A stretch of DNA of 64,000 bases. Origin: Fremontodendron californicum (Eukaryota > Streptophyta > Magnoliopsida > Malvales > Malvaceae). Positions 11,042 through 22,678 of the stretch are shown in pieces (the stretch's first letter is position 1; every line of letters starts with the position of its first letter). The DNA is taken from contig JAULJL010000040.1 of the NCBI GenBank assembly GCA_030761205.1, positions 9,986,103 to 10,050,102 on the forward strand, written 5' to 3'. The notes under the pieces are model-generated. The model searched no databases and was not told the origin of the DNA. It saw nothing but the letters and a program-made list of their open reading frames with translations. Position numbers and translations under genes: made by a program.

Positions 11042-12546
11042 AGTTAATAGTATCAATGGTTTTCAAATTATATGACATATTATATTGGTTCTTAAATTTC
11101 AAAACGTATTAATTTGATCTTTCATTGCAAGTATCATAACAAATTGATCTGTTCCGTTAACTTTTTCGTTATTTTTGCTGTTAGTAAACAGCTAGTGACA
11201 CGTGTCACCAGCTGGTTGCTAACACATACCTCTTCATTTTTTTTTTCTTTTACTTTATTTTTTTTATTATTTTTTTGATATTTTTTAATAAATAAATGTA
11301 AATAAATATTTTTTATAAAATTAATGTAAATAAATATTTATACTTTATAATTTATTTAATTATTAAAAAATTAATTTAAATTATTATTTAAATTTTGTAT
11401 TTATTTATAAAGAATAATAAAGGAAAAGAGAAAATGAAAATATTAATAAATACAAAAGATAAATAATAATTTAAATTATTTTTTTAATAATTAAATAATT
11501 TATAAAATATAAATATTTATTTATATTAATTTTATAAAAAATATTTTTTTATTTTTCTTTTTATTTTTCTTTTTCTTTTTCTTTTTCTTCTTTCTTCTTT
11601 CTTTTCTTTTCTTTTTTCTTTTTATAAATAAATTAATTTCGTAAAAATTAAATAATTTATAAATTATAAAATATAAAATATTTATTTACATTCATTTATT
11701 AAAAATATATTTTTTACTTTTTTATTTTCCTTTTCTTTCTTTTCTTTTTTTCCTCTTTTCTTATAAAATTAATGTAAATAAAATATTTTATATTTTAAAA
11801 ATTAATTTAAATTATAATATGAATTATTATTTATTTTTTTTATATTTATTTACAAACAAGAGAAAAAGGAAAAAGATAAGAAAGGAAAAAATAAAAAACT
11901 TATAAATAAAAAATAAATATTATATATATAAGTTATTTAATTTTTAGGAAGTTAATTTAAAATATAACACACTTATATATATATATATATATATTTTGTA
12001 TTTGTTTATAAAGAAGAGAAAAGAGAAGAAAGGGAAAAAACAAAAAAATAAAAAAATACTCTTATAGAATTAATGTAAATAAATAGTTTTATATTTTTTT
12101 AATTATTTGATTATTACGATATTAATTTAAATTATAATGTAAATTATTATTTAGTTTTTAATATTTATTTATAAAGAAACGAAACAATTAAAAATATTTT
12201 TTATAAAATTAAAGTAAATAAATATTTCATACTTTGTAAATTAATTATATTTTAAAAATTTATTTTAATTTATAATATGAATTATTTTTTTCTTTGTATT
12301 TATTTATAAAAAAATATCAAAGAAAAAAATTTTTAAAAAAGGAAAAAATAATGAAGAGGTATGTGTTAGCAACTAGCTATGACACGTGTCATTAGTTGTT
12401 TACTAATGGCAAAGGTAACGGTAAATCTAACGGAATGGACTAATTTGTTATGATCTTTGTAATGAATGATCAAATTGATACGTTTTGAAATTTAGGGACA
12501 TATATAAAAGATACCCTATAATTTGGGGACCATTGATGCTATTAAC
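11042..12546. mobile_element. Non-autonomous element with about 205-bp terminal inverted repeats
   Basis: About 11042-11250 is repeated in inverted form at about 12338-12546: AGTTAATAGTATCAATGG at one end and CCATTGATGCTATTAACT at the other. Each arm includes the palindromic block TGACACGTGTCA. The interior is AT-rich and polypurine/polypyrimidine rich. It contains further internal repeats of 'taaataaatatttataaaattaatgtaaataaa' in both orientations, so the whole element is self-complementary at several scales. No open frame is present. I could not define a target duplication, so the superfamily (MULE-like or other) is open. Confidence 0.75.
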
Positions 12547-12639
12547 TCTGTTTGTTGTGTTTATAGAGTGATTAGCCTGTGTGTTTAGAGTGGTTTTAGT
12601 AATAATATAAAAATTATCCTTCAATTGAGGGAGCAATTT

Positions 12640-13790
12640 GTTTGCCCTGTGGTAAGCAACTACAATTCTTTTTTTGTAATTTTTTATAATTATTATGTGC
12701 TGTATTTATGTTATTTTTTCGTGTTATAATCATATAAAAGGTATTACATATATATAAAATTTGACACGTTATGTATAGAATTTGACACATTCGTGCATTC
12801 GTGTTGTGTTAGTATTACTTTTTTGTGTTGTGTTGTGTTTTAGTTATTTTTTCATGTTCGTGTCTAGTCAAAAATTGTCAGATCTAATTAGCACTATTCA
12901 ATTTTGTGTTTCGTTATTATTATTTTTTTTTTGTGTTGATAGATTTTGATTCATTCATGTTGTGTGAGTGTTATTTTTTCGTATTGTATTGTGTTTTAGT
13001 TGTTTTTCATGTTCGTTTTATATCCGAAATTGTCAAATCTAATTGGCATTATTTAAATAATTCTCAATTTTGTGTCAAGTTCGTCTTATATAAATTTCGA
13101 CACGTTCGTGAATTCATGTTGTGGTCATGTTATTTTTTCGTGTCGTGTCATATTTTAGTTATTTCTCCAAATCATGTTCGTGTGCGACACTATTCAAATA
13201 ACTTCTAATTTTGTGTCACGTATTATATAATGATTGGTTCTTTATTTTTATTATTTTGAAAAATAAAATCGTATTTATTTATTTATTTTATATTATTGAA
13301 TAAAAAATTATTGTATTACTAAATTATCGATAAAAATTAAAATATTGAATAATAATATGAGTTGAGTTGATGTAAGTAATTTTTTTTTTGTGTTGAATTA
13401 AAAAAATATTATGATGATTAAATAGTAAAAAAAAATTATTTTAAATGATGTTATAAATTATGAGTTATTGTATGATAGTTAGATTTATATTTTATTATTA
13501 TTTTTAATATGAATATAAATGATGGGTAGCATTATAATTTAAATGAATTAAATTTTGATATTCATCTTAATTTTTTTTTACATATAATGAACTGATTCGT
13601 GTATTCGTATTATATTTGTGTCATTTTATATCTATACCTTACTTTAAAAGTTGTCATCAAGTTGAGATATTTTGCATAGTTTATCATAGTAATTCAATTT
13701 TAACTCTAAATTCATGTTATTTTTTAATATCATAATCGTATTCAATGTATTATCAATGACAATAAAATCGAAGCAACATGAGGATTCAAA
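12640..13790. repeat. Dispersed repeat with GTTCGTG/TTGTGTT subrepeats (inverted partner at 32417-33200)
   Basis: Roughly 12770-13220 has degenerate tandem units of about 80-110 bp built from 'cgtgttgtgttttagtt', 'catgttcgtgtc', 'aaattgtcaaatctaattggcactattcaa' and 'aattttgtgtca'. 13560-13790 then matches, in reverse complement, 32420-32790, including 'attgtcattgataat' and 'caagttgagatattttgcat'. The order of blocks is the mirror image at the two sites, so these are two copies of one repeat family. No coding sequence is present. Confidence 0.65.
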
Positions 13791-13904
13791 TACTAGTAAT
13801 AATAAATTAATAATCCTTAATTGATTAAATTATAAAATAATAATAAAATTTGAGTAAATATATTCAAGTTAATCATTTTTAATACATTTAGAGTTTACAT
13901 TTTT

Positions 13905-14047
13905 ATATACGAGCAATTGAAGAATCGTGTGGTCCAGTCAATGTGCCATACATGTTGCTGTATCCTACTAGTGAAGGTGGACTTAGCAAGGGATTTCCAA
14001 ACAGTGTCTCAATCTGATGCTTCTTCAAATTCTTTACAAGGGCAACA
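13905..14047 (-). pseudogene. Possible orphan terminal exon of an unrecognised gene
   Basis: The minus strand gives a 47-residue open frame beginning VALVKNLKKHQIETLFGNPL and ending HDSSIARI before TAA. It is preceded by an acceptor-like '…agttatag'. The composition is protein-like (few low-complexity runs), unlike the flanking AT-rich DNA. I do not recognise the family, and no other exon is visible nearby. It could be a transposed gene fragment or a chance open stretch. Confidence 0.3.
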
Positions 14048-14334
14048 ATCTATAACTCTAATATATTAAAAGAATCTCGAATGATGTTAGAGATTGACAC
14101 TTGTTATAAGCATTGGATTGGGCTGTATTTTGGGTCATTAAAAGACTCATTGACAAGGTAGGGTTTAGGATCAAGAAAGAGGAGTTTGATAGAACCAAAT
14201 AATTGTTGAAATCTCTCTTATCAGTACGAGTAACTCTAATCTATACATTAGATAAAAAAAAAAAAAAAAAAAACATAAGGGGATCTTGGCTTGACAAGTG
14301 GTAAGCTTTTTTTTGATATGTGATATTTTTTATT

Positions 14335-14900
14335 TTTAAATGATGTATTTAAAGATATTGGTCCACACGTTAATTCGCGGATCGGTTTAGGATCCGTATC
14401 CGATCCGTTCGAATTTTTTTTTGAAAAAAATTATTTTATTAATTATTTCTAGTTTTAAGTCAGATTGAATTAGGATCCGTACCCGACATGCAATGGATTT
14501 TTTTTTAAAAATAAATATATTAATTATTTTTAATTTTTAATTTAGTTTTAAATGACATATTTAAGAGGTTGATCCGAACGTTGACTCGCGAGTCGATTTA
14601 AGATCTTAGTCGACTCGTTCGAAGAAAATTAAAAAAAAAATTATTTTATTAATTATTTTTACTTTTCACTTTTAAGTTTTTTATTTTATTTTTAAATGAT
14701 GTATTTAAAAGAGTTGATCCGCATATTAACTCGCGGATCGATTTAAAATCGATATCTGACCCGTTCAAAAAAAAATTTTAAAATTTTTTTTATTAATTAT
14801 TTTATTTTATTTTTAAATGATATATTTAAAAGGTTGATCCGCACGATGACTCGTTGGTCGATTTAGAATTCTCACCAGACTCGCTAAAAAAAAGTTAAAA
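14335..14900. repeat. Tandem repeat, about 115-120 bp unit, 4-5 copies
   Basis: Each unit reads roughly 'ttttaaatgatgtatttaaaaggttgatccgcac…actcgcggatcgatttaggatc…acccgttcgaa' followed by a poly-A/poly-T and 'ttattaattatttt' spacer. Copies begin near 14335, 14460 (partial), 14570, 14695 and 14810. The copies have diverged by substitutions in the 'ctcgcggatcg' part. Confidence 0.75.
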
Positions 14901-14928
14901 AAATAATAAATAAAAAAACTTGCTGCTA

Positions 14929-16033
14929 GTCATGCTCATGGACCAGGCCTAGACAATATACTAAAAATTTGGGTCTGCCCAGGCTCAGCTCGAAATATGG
15001 ACAAGTTTTTTTCACCAGACCCGACCCATATTCTTAAGAATATACCCAGACCCGACCCGCCCAAATTTCAGTTTGAAATCCCAAATGATTGAGAACGCCA
15101 CCAACTACGCAAGAAAACTCAAAATCCAAAGAAATTGTGTTTAAGAGAACAGAAATGGGAGAAAAATAAAATGAAAAGGTCAGAAATGAACTTGAGGAGA
15201 TGCCCAATTAAAGAATGTATACCAACGCTTCTGTTCTGCTCTGTTTTCATTCTGTTTTATAGGACCCTGAATATAAGCTCTGAAAGATTATGAGGAAAAT
15301 GTAGATTTTATGATTTCTATGTACAATGGGGGGAAAATTGTAGTGAAGCTAAACGCTATCATAAACTATGAAATGCTAAGAAATCAGACAGGAAAAGATT
15401 AACCGATCAAACCATCACTTGATATATATTACTAATCAGTATATTTACAAAGCATTTTTAACCAGAGTTGCAAGAAATCCTACAAGAACAGTTGAAACCA
15501 TACTCATTAGAAGGCTTCTTCCCATGAGTAAAAAACCACAGGATGTAAATACTAAATATGCTAGCAGATAATTGGTTTATGAGCAAAAACGACACCAAAT
15601 ATTTTAACTGCTTTTTTCACTTTGACACGATTGAGATTTAGAACCGAGAGGTAGGGGAATTTAGGGTTTGAGAGGTGAGATTGAGATTGCGGCTGTGTTT
15701 AGGGTTAAAAGGTAAGAAAGGTTGGTTTCGTAGTTTTTTAAGGGATTAAAGCCTAAGGGTAATAAAGTAATTGTATAAGTTTATAAATTAAATTATTTAT
15801 TATTATTAAATATATAATATATTTATTATTATATAATAGTATTATGGTCGAGCTGGGTTGGGCTCAGGTCGGGCTTGGGCCTCGAATTTTTTGTCCAAGG
15901 CCTAGCCCGTTTAGAAAATAGGTTTAAAATTTTGTTTATGCCCATTTTTCGGGCCTAAGATTTTTGTCCAAGCCCTCCCAAATATCGGGCTGGCTTCGGG
16001 ATTGGTGGGTAGCCCGACCCATGAGCAGGTCCT
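14929..16033. mobile_element. MULE-like non-autonomous element with gene-like filler
   Basis: CTTGCTGCTA occurs directly on both sides (14919-14928 and 16034-16043), a target duplication of 9-10 bp as made by Mutator-like elements. The ends are diverged inverted repeats: GCTCATGGACCAGGCC on the left and GCTCATGGGTCGGGC on the right (inverted), with 'ggcctagac'/'gggtctgccc'-like motifs further in. The interior (about 15080-15800) is not repetitive. It has the look of a plant gene 5' region (AAACCCTAAATTCCCC on the minus strand near 15665), so it may be captured host DNA. No transposase is present. Confidence 0.65.
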
Positions 16034-16049
16034 CTTGCTGCTAATCAAT

Positions 16050-16680
16050 GTAAAACGTGTTAAGCTCCTTGATTGACGACATTTTTTTTTTTTTTTTACT
16101 TTTTTTAGTTTTAAGTCGATTCTACGAGAGAATAAAATACAAATCATAATTTTATTTTATTATTTTTTTACATTCTATAAATAAAAATATACACTATACA
16201 ATAAATTTTAAATATTTTTAAAAAATGCATATAAATAACATTTGAAAATGATTTATATTACGTAATTTATAAATAAATAATTTTCATAAATTTAATTTTC
16301 ATAATTAATAAAATATAATTATATTAATATTTATATTATTATAATTTTTAAATAAAAAATTATTATTTAATAAAATAAAATATAATTATTATTAATTAAT
16401 TAAAAAATTATAAAAATATTTAAAAGAACCCAGCAAAGCGGGTGATTCAATTCTAGTTATTTATTATTGTAATCAAATAAATGTTGCTATTGGTGCAACA
16501 AATCAATTTTATTGATATCCAGTGTCTCTATAATATTGTAAAAACTTTGATATTTTCTTGTATCACCATCCATTGTCCTCTTGAAGAACTCCAAAGCAAA
16601 TTATAGAGGTGTAAAATTTTCGTAAATTAATGTGGATGGGTTCAATCTAGCTCTGCTACTGCAATTTATCTTGTTCCGAT
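16050..16680. other. AT-rich intergenic sequence
   Basis: Very AT-rich (16085-16440) with poly-T near 16082-16098. I see no gene or element ends. Confidence 0.5.
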
Positions 16681-16684
16681 TCTT

Positions 16685-16855
16685 TATTTTTTTAAAAATA
16701 TTCGTGTCCGATACTCATGTTCGACGCATATCTGGATATGGGTATGAAGATATGATCCTCCAAAAACCCTCCAAATACATGAAAATCTAAAAAAAAAAAA
16801 TTGAACATACCCGTATTTGACATTCACATCGAAATCCGAATAAAATAGGCTGCAA
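16685..16855. mobile_element. Diverged copy of the CTATGTTACTC MITE family
   Basis: It has the family's inner motifs in order ('attcgtgtccgatactcatg', 'gatatgatcctccaaa', 'catgaaaatc', 'gaacatacccgtatttgacattcac', 'gaaatccgaataaaatagg'). The terminal CTATGTTAC ends have decayed and no clean 8-bp duplication is visible. Confidence 0.6.
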
Positions 16856-16904
16856 TTGTTTCTCTCTTACAAATTGGCAAGGCTTTTGACTTTAACTCGA
16901 ATAT

Positions 16905-17290
16905 CATCAACATTTGCCTGCTGCTGCTGCTGCTGATAACCCACTAAACAGTGGAGATTATGTGAAAGCTGGTCTTGGTTTAAGTTTTAATCTGTTTGTT
17001 TTTTACACTGATTGTGTTTGTTAGGTGCATGGATCTCCCTACTCAAAGAGTCGGATTCGAAATTCCTAGATAAAACGTTGGTAAAGAAGAAAATATATAA
17101 GACTTTACCACAACTGGAACTTACTTGAAAAGATTTCAACAAATTAGTTGATAGTTTTGAATCATTTTTTGACATGTAATTAAGGACTTTTCTGTTTCTT
17201 TTTGGATACAATGAAATCAGATTCTTGAAGTGATCTTCTTCAGGCAAATTTGTGAAAAACAGAGCCTCCCACTGCTTCTTCACATACCAG
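16905..17290 (-). pseudogene. Possible gene fragment with CTG run, unrecognised
   Basis: A minus-strand open frame at 16987-17283 starts MKKQWEALFFTNLPEEDHFK and runs to about residue 51, where TTTCAA|GTAAGT (17127-17138) looks like a splice donor; beyond it the sequence loses coding character. A (CTG)6 run lies at 16918-16935. I do not recognise the peptide. It could be one exon of a decayed gene or chance. Confidence 0.25.
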
Positions 17291-17698
17291 TTGTTAGGCC
17301 CAAGTATCCGAGGCCCAAAATAGGCGGCCCATAACTAAGTCAACAGACATGTGGCGACGTTTTAGTTTTTCAATGATCAAATTGAATTCTAATAATTAAG
17401 GACACGTGACAGTTCCAGAAGTATTCAACACAAATATAAATAACTTTAATAAATACTTATCCGAGATAGAGTTTCGAAAACCCATTAAAAGCTTTGCAAA
17501 GTTTTTTTTCCTTCAACTTTCTTCAATTTGTTTTTTTCCCGATTTAAGGTATCGAAATACACCTCTAAAATAAAACTCCAATAGTTTCTCACCTCTTTCT
17601 TGCCATTTCAACAGGACCCAACTCACGAAAACCAAATCACCTATCAGATCGGCTCACCCTTTAAAACACATCAACACCAATAAAAGAATATTGATTAA

Positions 17699-18124
17699 GG
17701 CTTCGTTTAGCATTGCGATTGGCATAATTTTTTATGTTAAAAATTGTGTTTCAACACAAACGTGATACTAAATGAGTAAAAAAAATTAATTTTTACGATT
17801 GAAATCATGGTTCGACAATCCAAAAAAAAAAAAAATAGAGTTTTTGAACTTTTAAAAATTAGCTATTGAATAAAATAACATTTTTTTGGATAATTAAATA
17901 ACTTTTTCTTAATAAAATAAAATATGAATAAAATAATTTTATTATCCTCACATTTCTACACTTTTATTATTTTAAACATATTTTTTTTGACATTTCAATT
18001 CCTAACAATACTTTTTCACAGCAATATCAAACACTTAAAAATTTTTAAATTATACATTTTCACCACATTTTTACACACATTTTTTCAATCTAAACTTTTT
18101 TCAACAATAATACTAAACTAGCCC
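17699..18124. mobile_element. Tourist-like MITE (PIF/Harbinger type)
   Basis: The ends are GGCTTCGTTTAGCATTGC on the left and, inverted, GGGCTAGTTTAGTATTATTG on the right. The trinucleotide TAA flanks it on both sides (17696-17698 and 18125-18127). Size (426 bp), AT-rich interior and TAA duplication all fit Tourist elements. The 65-aa open frame at 17924-18121 lies wholly inside and is not a gene. Confidence 0.75.
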
Positions 18125-19436
18125 TAACTCTAAAAATACTCATGTACGATGAATCCATTTCTAGCCCCACATCCCTGAAATTGCAACAAGCATACCAACA
18201 AAATCTAAGTCAACAGATTCAACGTGTAACACGTTTCACTACCGAACGAGTAACTAATGAAGGTAATATTTTGGAGTATTTGTAGTAATTTAGTGGCTCA
18301 TATCGTATGGTCGGCCTTTGACACTACCAAAAACAAGACTCTGAAATCTCAATTCTCAGACTTGAAAATTAAGGGTCCGTTTGTTTCGCAGAAATTGACT
18401 TCTAAAAAATATTTTCTAAAAGTTGTGAAGATTTTTCGAAAAAATAAAAATTTTCTGATGTTTGGATGATTCTGCGTAAAATATTTTCGTTATTTGGCAA
18501 TTTTTTCGAAAAATCTACTTTTGCTATTATAGGTAACATTTACTGAATAACTTGCATTGCAAGATTTTAATCATAAAATGTTAAAACTTTATTGTTTGCG
18601 ACAATAGTATTACTCAAATATCCATGTTATACACCATCAATAATGTGCTATAGCTAGTTTATGGCATTGACACACAAGTGTCACACCTGGAAACTTCCAG
18701 TGATCTAGATAATGCACATGGCCCTACATGCTCACAATCTTATAACGTGTACAGGCTCTGCTAAGTGCTCAAGACACCATTTTCTTTTCATGTTAAGTTT
18801 TCATTAAATGCTAGCAGTTTGTTTGAAAATTAAAATCTACACTTAAACATTTTTGGCATTTTGCTTCTACACTACATTTTGTTTGATGCATATACCCTTT
18901 ACAATTTGCTTACCATATTTCTCTAACCTACATAGACCAGATACTTTTCTCTAAAGGCGAGTCATGCACATATTAGCAACCAGCAAGCCTCTAGAAGTTC
19001 ATAGACTACATATATCTTCATCCAGTAAAAAATGGGGGCTAATTGGGGTGCACTGCAGTGGGGACTCATGCACATGTTAGCAACCAGCAACCCTCTAGCA
19101 GTTCATGCACCTGCACATGCATGCAGGCTTTCTAAATAGTATAGTGAGTAAGATATTATCTCTACTTCAAATACATTCATTAAGCAATTATTAAACACAA
19201 TATTGTTCATACCATAAAATAATAGTACAATATTGTTCATACCACAAAAAAAAATACTACAATATTGTTTATACAATATTGTCTATAATATAATAACCAT
19301 AATAAGAACTACAAACCACAACCACATTGTTCATACAATATTGTCCATAAGCATTATATAGTTCAATCTACCAACCATATTAAAATAGTCATTGTGGTGT
19401 AAGATATTATCTCTAACCCTTCAAGAACTTTTGAAG

Positions 19437-20335
19437 TCAAATTTTCCTAAGATTCTTATTTTTAACCATGAAAGCTCTTGCTTGCTTCTCATACTCCACT
19501 AGATAATCAAAGGCAGCAGCAAGAGATTCATCATCAAATCCCTCCGTAGACATCACTTCGGCATAAAGACGTGATGTGAGAACTTGATCCTCACTGAACT
19601 TTTTTATGGCATTAGCAATCTCACCAAGTTGGTCTGCCATATTCTCAAGTTTGTCATCATCGGCACTTTCTTGAACATTTTTTCTTTTACGGTTCGACCT
19701 TATTTGTGAAGTTCCAATGGACGAAGATGTTTTTGGTCTAACCTCATTACCTTCAATCTCGAAGTTTGCAGCCATCGAGTAACCCTCATTAACATCCTCC
19801 AAATCAATATCAGCAAATGTTCTAGCAAAACTTCCTGTTGCCATATCTTTGCCAACAACCAAAGCCATCTCTTCATACAACTCAAGTTTTTTGTTCAAAA
19901 ATTGTTCATACTTCGGATGTGCCTATTTGAAATTATACACATAATCAAAATAACTACTATAATGCAATTTTAATATATTAAAAGAATAGTATATAAAGAT
20001 TACTGTCACTGCTTCATCATATGTTCTACTATCACACGTTATCATCTTCAAATTATCATCCCATCCAAATCCACTATCTCCTCGAATTTTGCATATAATC
20101 TGCCATGTATTTTTTACTGTCCTGAGATGATTTTCCACATATTTTGTCTCACATTCAACTTGAATTTCTCAAAAATAGCTGCAGCGACTCGATTAAGTGC
20201 AACTGTTTTGAAAGTATTAGATGGCTTATTCCCTTTTTGAGCCTCCTCTGCAAGTATTTCGAGAAACAAGCGCTCCATGGGTTTTGTCCATCTGAATTGC
20301 TTTGATATGCTCACTTCTTTCTTTGATTTACCCAT
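19437..20335 (-). pseudogene. Harbinger Myb/SANT-like DNA-binding protein gene, one frameshift
   Basis: Exon 1 is 20335-20004 and exon 2 is 19922-19437, with a GT-AG intron between (…GTGACA|gtaatc; …caaatag|GCACATCC). The N-terminus MGKSKKEVSISKQFRWTKPM leads into a Myb/SANT-like domain (RWTKPMERLFLEILAEEAQKG, a tryptophan and spaced hydrophobics). The frame changes near 20160, after '…EKFKLN', and the reading continues in the frame with VENHLRTVKNTWQIICK and GFGWDDNLKMITC. Exon 2 encodes HPKYEQFLNKKLELYEEM and an acidic/basic C-terminus. In PIF/Harbinger elements this partner binds the transposase and the DNA ends and is needed for movement. The single indel makes this copy a likely pseudogene. 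No host function is implied. Confidence 0.8.
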
Positions 20336-20724
20336 TGCTACAGTAGTAATTATATTAAAAGAAACAAATATATTATAAACAACACCAAAGCAAGCAGTAG
20401 AAAGTCTTGGAACATAACATTTAACTCAACAATTAATGAAAATGTCAAAACAATTTCAATATCTAATGAATACAAAACATTAGAAAGTCTTGAAACATAA
20501 CAACATAGTTTGTGCAATTGAAAATCCAAATAACAACATGAGAAAGTCTTGAAACATAATAATATCCAACAAATCCTAAACCAAATTCACGCTTCTAGCC
20601 ATATACTCATTCCACATAGTTTGTGCAATTTCATCTCTGTTGATAGTCCATTCTCTAGTTTCTTCTCTCTCTTTTTCTCTGTAAGAGTTGATCTTATCCA
20701 ATCAGACTCGGCTTCGTCAAGTGA

Positions 20725-21837
20725 CTATTGATTGATTGAATCATTAGGATCAACTCCCATTATATGGTTATGAATGATACAACATGCTAACACTATATGT
20801 ACTTGTGTTTGAAAATCCCAAAATGGTTCAACATCTAACACACGAAAACGTTTCTTCAAAATCCCAAAGACTCGCTCAACAGTAGTTCGCAATGATGAGT
20901 GACAAAGATTAAAGAGTTCCTTTACATTTTCTAGACGATGATCACTAAATTCTTTCAAATGATATCGAACACCACGATATGGAGAAATAATTCCATTCTG
21001 GATGCCATATCCAGCATCGGCAAGGTAATATTTGCCTACAAGTTTACAAGATGTAATTATTGCTAAATACATTTGAGTTTAATTATACTACTATGAATCA
21101 TTTATGCTAATTGTTACCTTTTGGAATTCTAAATCCTCTTGGACATACAAGTGTATCATTTAAAATACGAGAGTCATGTGCACTACCTTCCCAACTAGCT
21201 AGTACATAGGAAAATTTCAAATCAAAGGTAATGGCAGCCAATACATTTTGTGTTGTTCCCTCTTTACGACTACGAAATCTTCCTTGAATGTCAAGTGGAA
21301 CAGATGCACGAACATGAGTTCCATCTAATGCTCCCACACAATCTTTAAAGTATGGGTAAAACCTTGGGTTGTTTCTTTTTCAGTAGGAGTTGACTCATCA
21401 GGTAATCTAATGACAAGTTTATATAAATTTGAAATAACTCTCAACACAATCCTAAAGTAACGGTGAACTGTCTCAATTGATCTATAATATCTTGATCCAA
21501 TCATTCGCAACCTTAAATTATGGCCAATTATATGTAAAAAAATTATCACTTTCTCCCTAACATTCACCGATCTAGTTGATTGTAACAAATTATTCCTAGT
21601 AAGAAGGTCACACAAATTAAAAAATGCAATTGGTCGCATCCTTATTACATTAATACAATCTTGGTCACCTCTATATAAAATATTATTAATATAACATTCT
21701 CTTAAATAATCTCGATTCATATGAGGTTGATGGTCTATTTGGTTCCTAGATCTAAATCTTTGAATAACCATAATCCCAAAAACTAATACTGAAGCAGCTG
21801 CTCCCATAACTGAAACATTGATAGAATTATGATCCAT
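20725..21837 (-). pseudogene. PIF/Harbinger DDE transposase gene, one frameshift
   Basis: Exon 1 is 21837-21118 and exon 2 is 21035-20725; the intron of 82 bp is GT-AG. Exon 1 begins MDHNSINVSVMGAAAS and includes a helix-turn-helix-like part (RMRPIAFFNLCDLLTRNN … VIIFLHIIGHNLRLRMIGSR). The DDE acids are visible: GALDGTH (first D), SAHDSRIL (second D) and TTVERVFGILKKRF (E), with NKHN-like IIHNHI at the end. One frame change lies at an A-rich run near 21375, just before the conserved YPYFKDCVGALDG block, so a full protein of about 343 aa cannot be read straight through. The 5' region runs directly into the viral insert at about 22250. Confidence 0.87.
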
Positions 21838-22249
21838 CTACAGAACAAATATTAATCACCAAGTTTAGGATAACTTTCAAGTTCAACATAAAACAGAAAT
21901 TAATTTATCATTAATACACAAATGAGAAAAGATTATAAGTAATGCTTGTCACTTACATATAGGTTATGACAGAGCTTGAGATTATAAACAAAAAAAATAT
22001 ACAATCACCTTCTGTGCAGTCGACTTTTGGGATAACAATGTTTATATCAGAAAGCTTAAAAAAAATGCAAAAAGGAAATAAACCATCTATCAATAAACTA
22101 TACTATTATTATCAATTGTAAAAATTTTGAGTTTCAAAGTATGTATTTCGGTTGGTTTATTTTTAAGTATAAGAAAAAAAATTAAATTTCTAAAAAGTAC
22201 TTCACTATTGAGAAAGAGTGTTAATCACAATGAAGAGCTTCAAACATAT
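21838..22249. other. Harbinger 5' non-coding sequence next to the viral insert
   Basis: AT-rich sequence between the transposase start codon and the viral junction. 22230-22258 reads 'aagagcttcaaacatatatata'; the same string recurs at 31082-31110 on the other side of the insert, as expected if the virus landed in a TA tract here. Confidence 0.6.
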
Positions 22250-22450
22250 ATATATATATGCTCCCGGGATCAAAGGAGAGTAAAAGAAAGTAAAGAAATA
22301 TGAAAACAAAGTTTGAAAATTGAAATTTGGAATTGATATTGAATTGTGAAACGAAATTACAAAAATAAGAAACTGAGGGTTACAGAGAATTCTCAACAGT
22401 ATCTTAAACTTGCTAAAATTTTCGAATGCTTTCTAAGTGTCAGAGTACTC

Positions 22451-22458
22451 CTTATATA
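22451..22458 (-). promoter_or_regulatory. Viral TATA box, left copy, pointing at the transposase gene
   Basis: The minus strand reads TATATAAG followed by GAGTACTCTGACACTTAG, as in the right copy at 30738-30745. Transcription would run leftward out of the virus towards the Harbinger transposase ATG at 21837, about 610 bp away, in the same sense. Promoter function is inferred from position and from its likeness to caulimovirid promoter regions. Confidence 0.55.
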
Positions 22459-22678
22459 ATGGAGTTCTGAATTACATTTGAATTTCATTTGAAGTACATT
22501 TGAATATCATTTGGGAAAACCGGATTACTTTCCAGCCTTGGATTCTTTGCTTTTGGCTTTTCTTTTGGCAGAGTAATGATTTTGTTGATGCTTTTGCTTT
22601 TTGCTTTCGGTTGCTTTTGTTACTTTCCAGCCTTGGATTCTTTGCTTTTGTCAGCTGTCACCTTCTTGTCGATAATCA

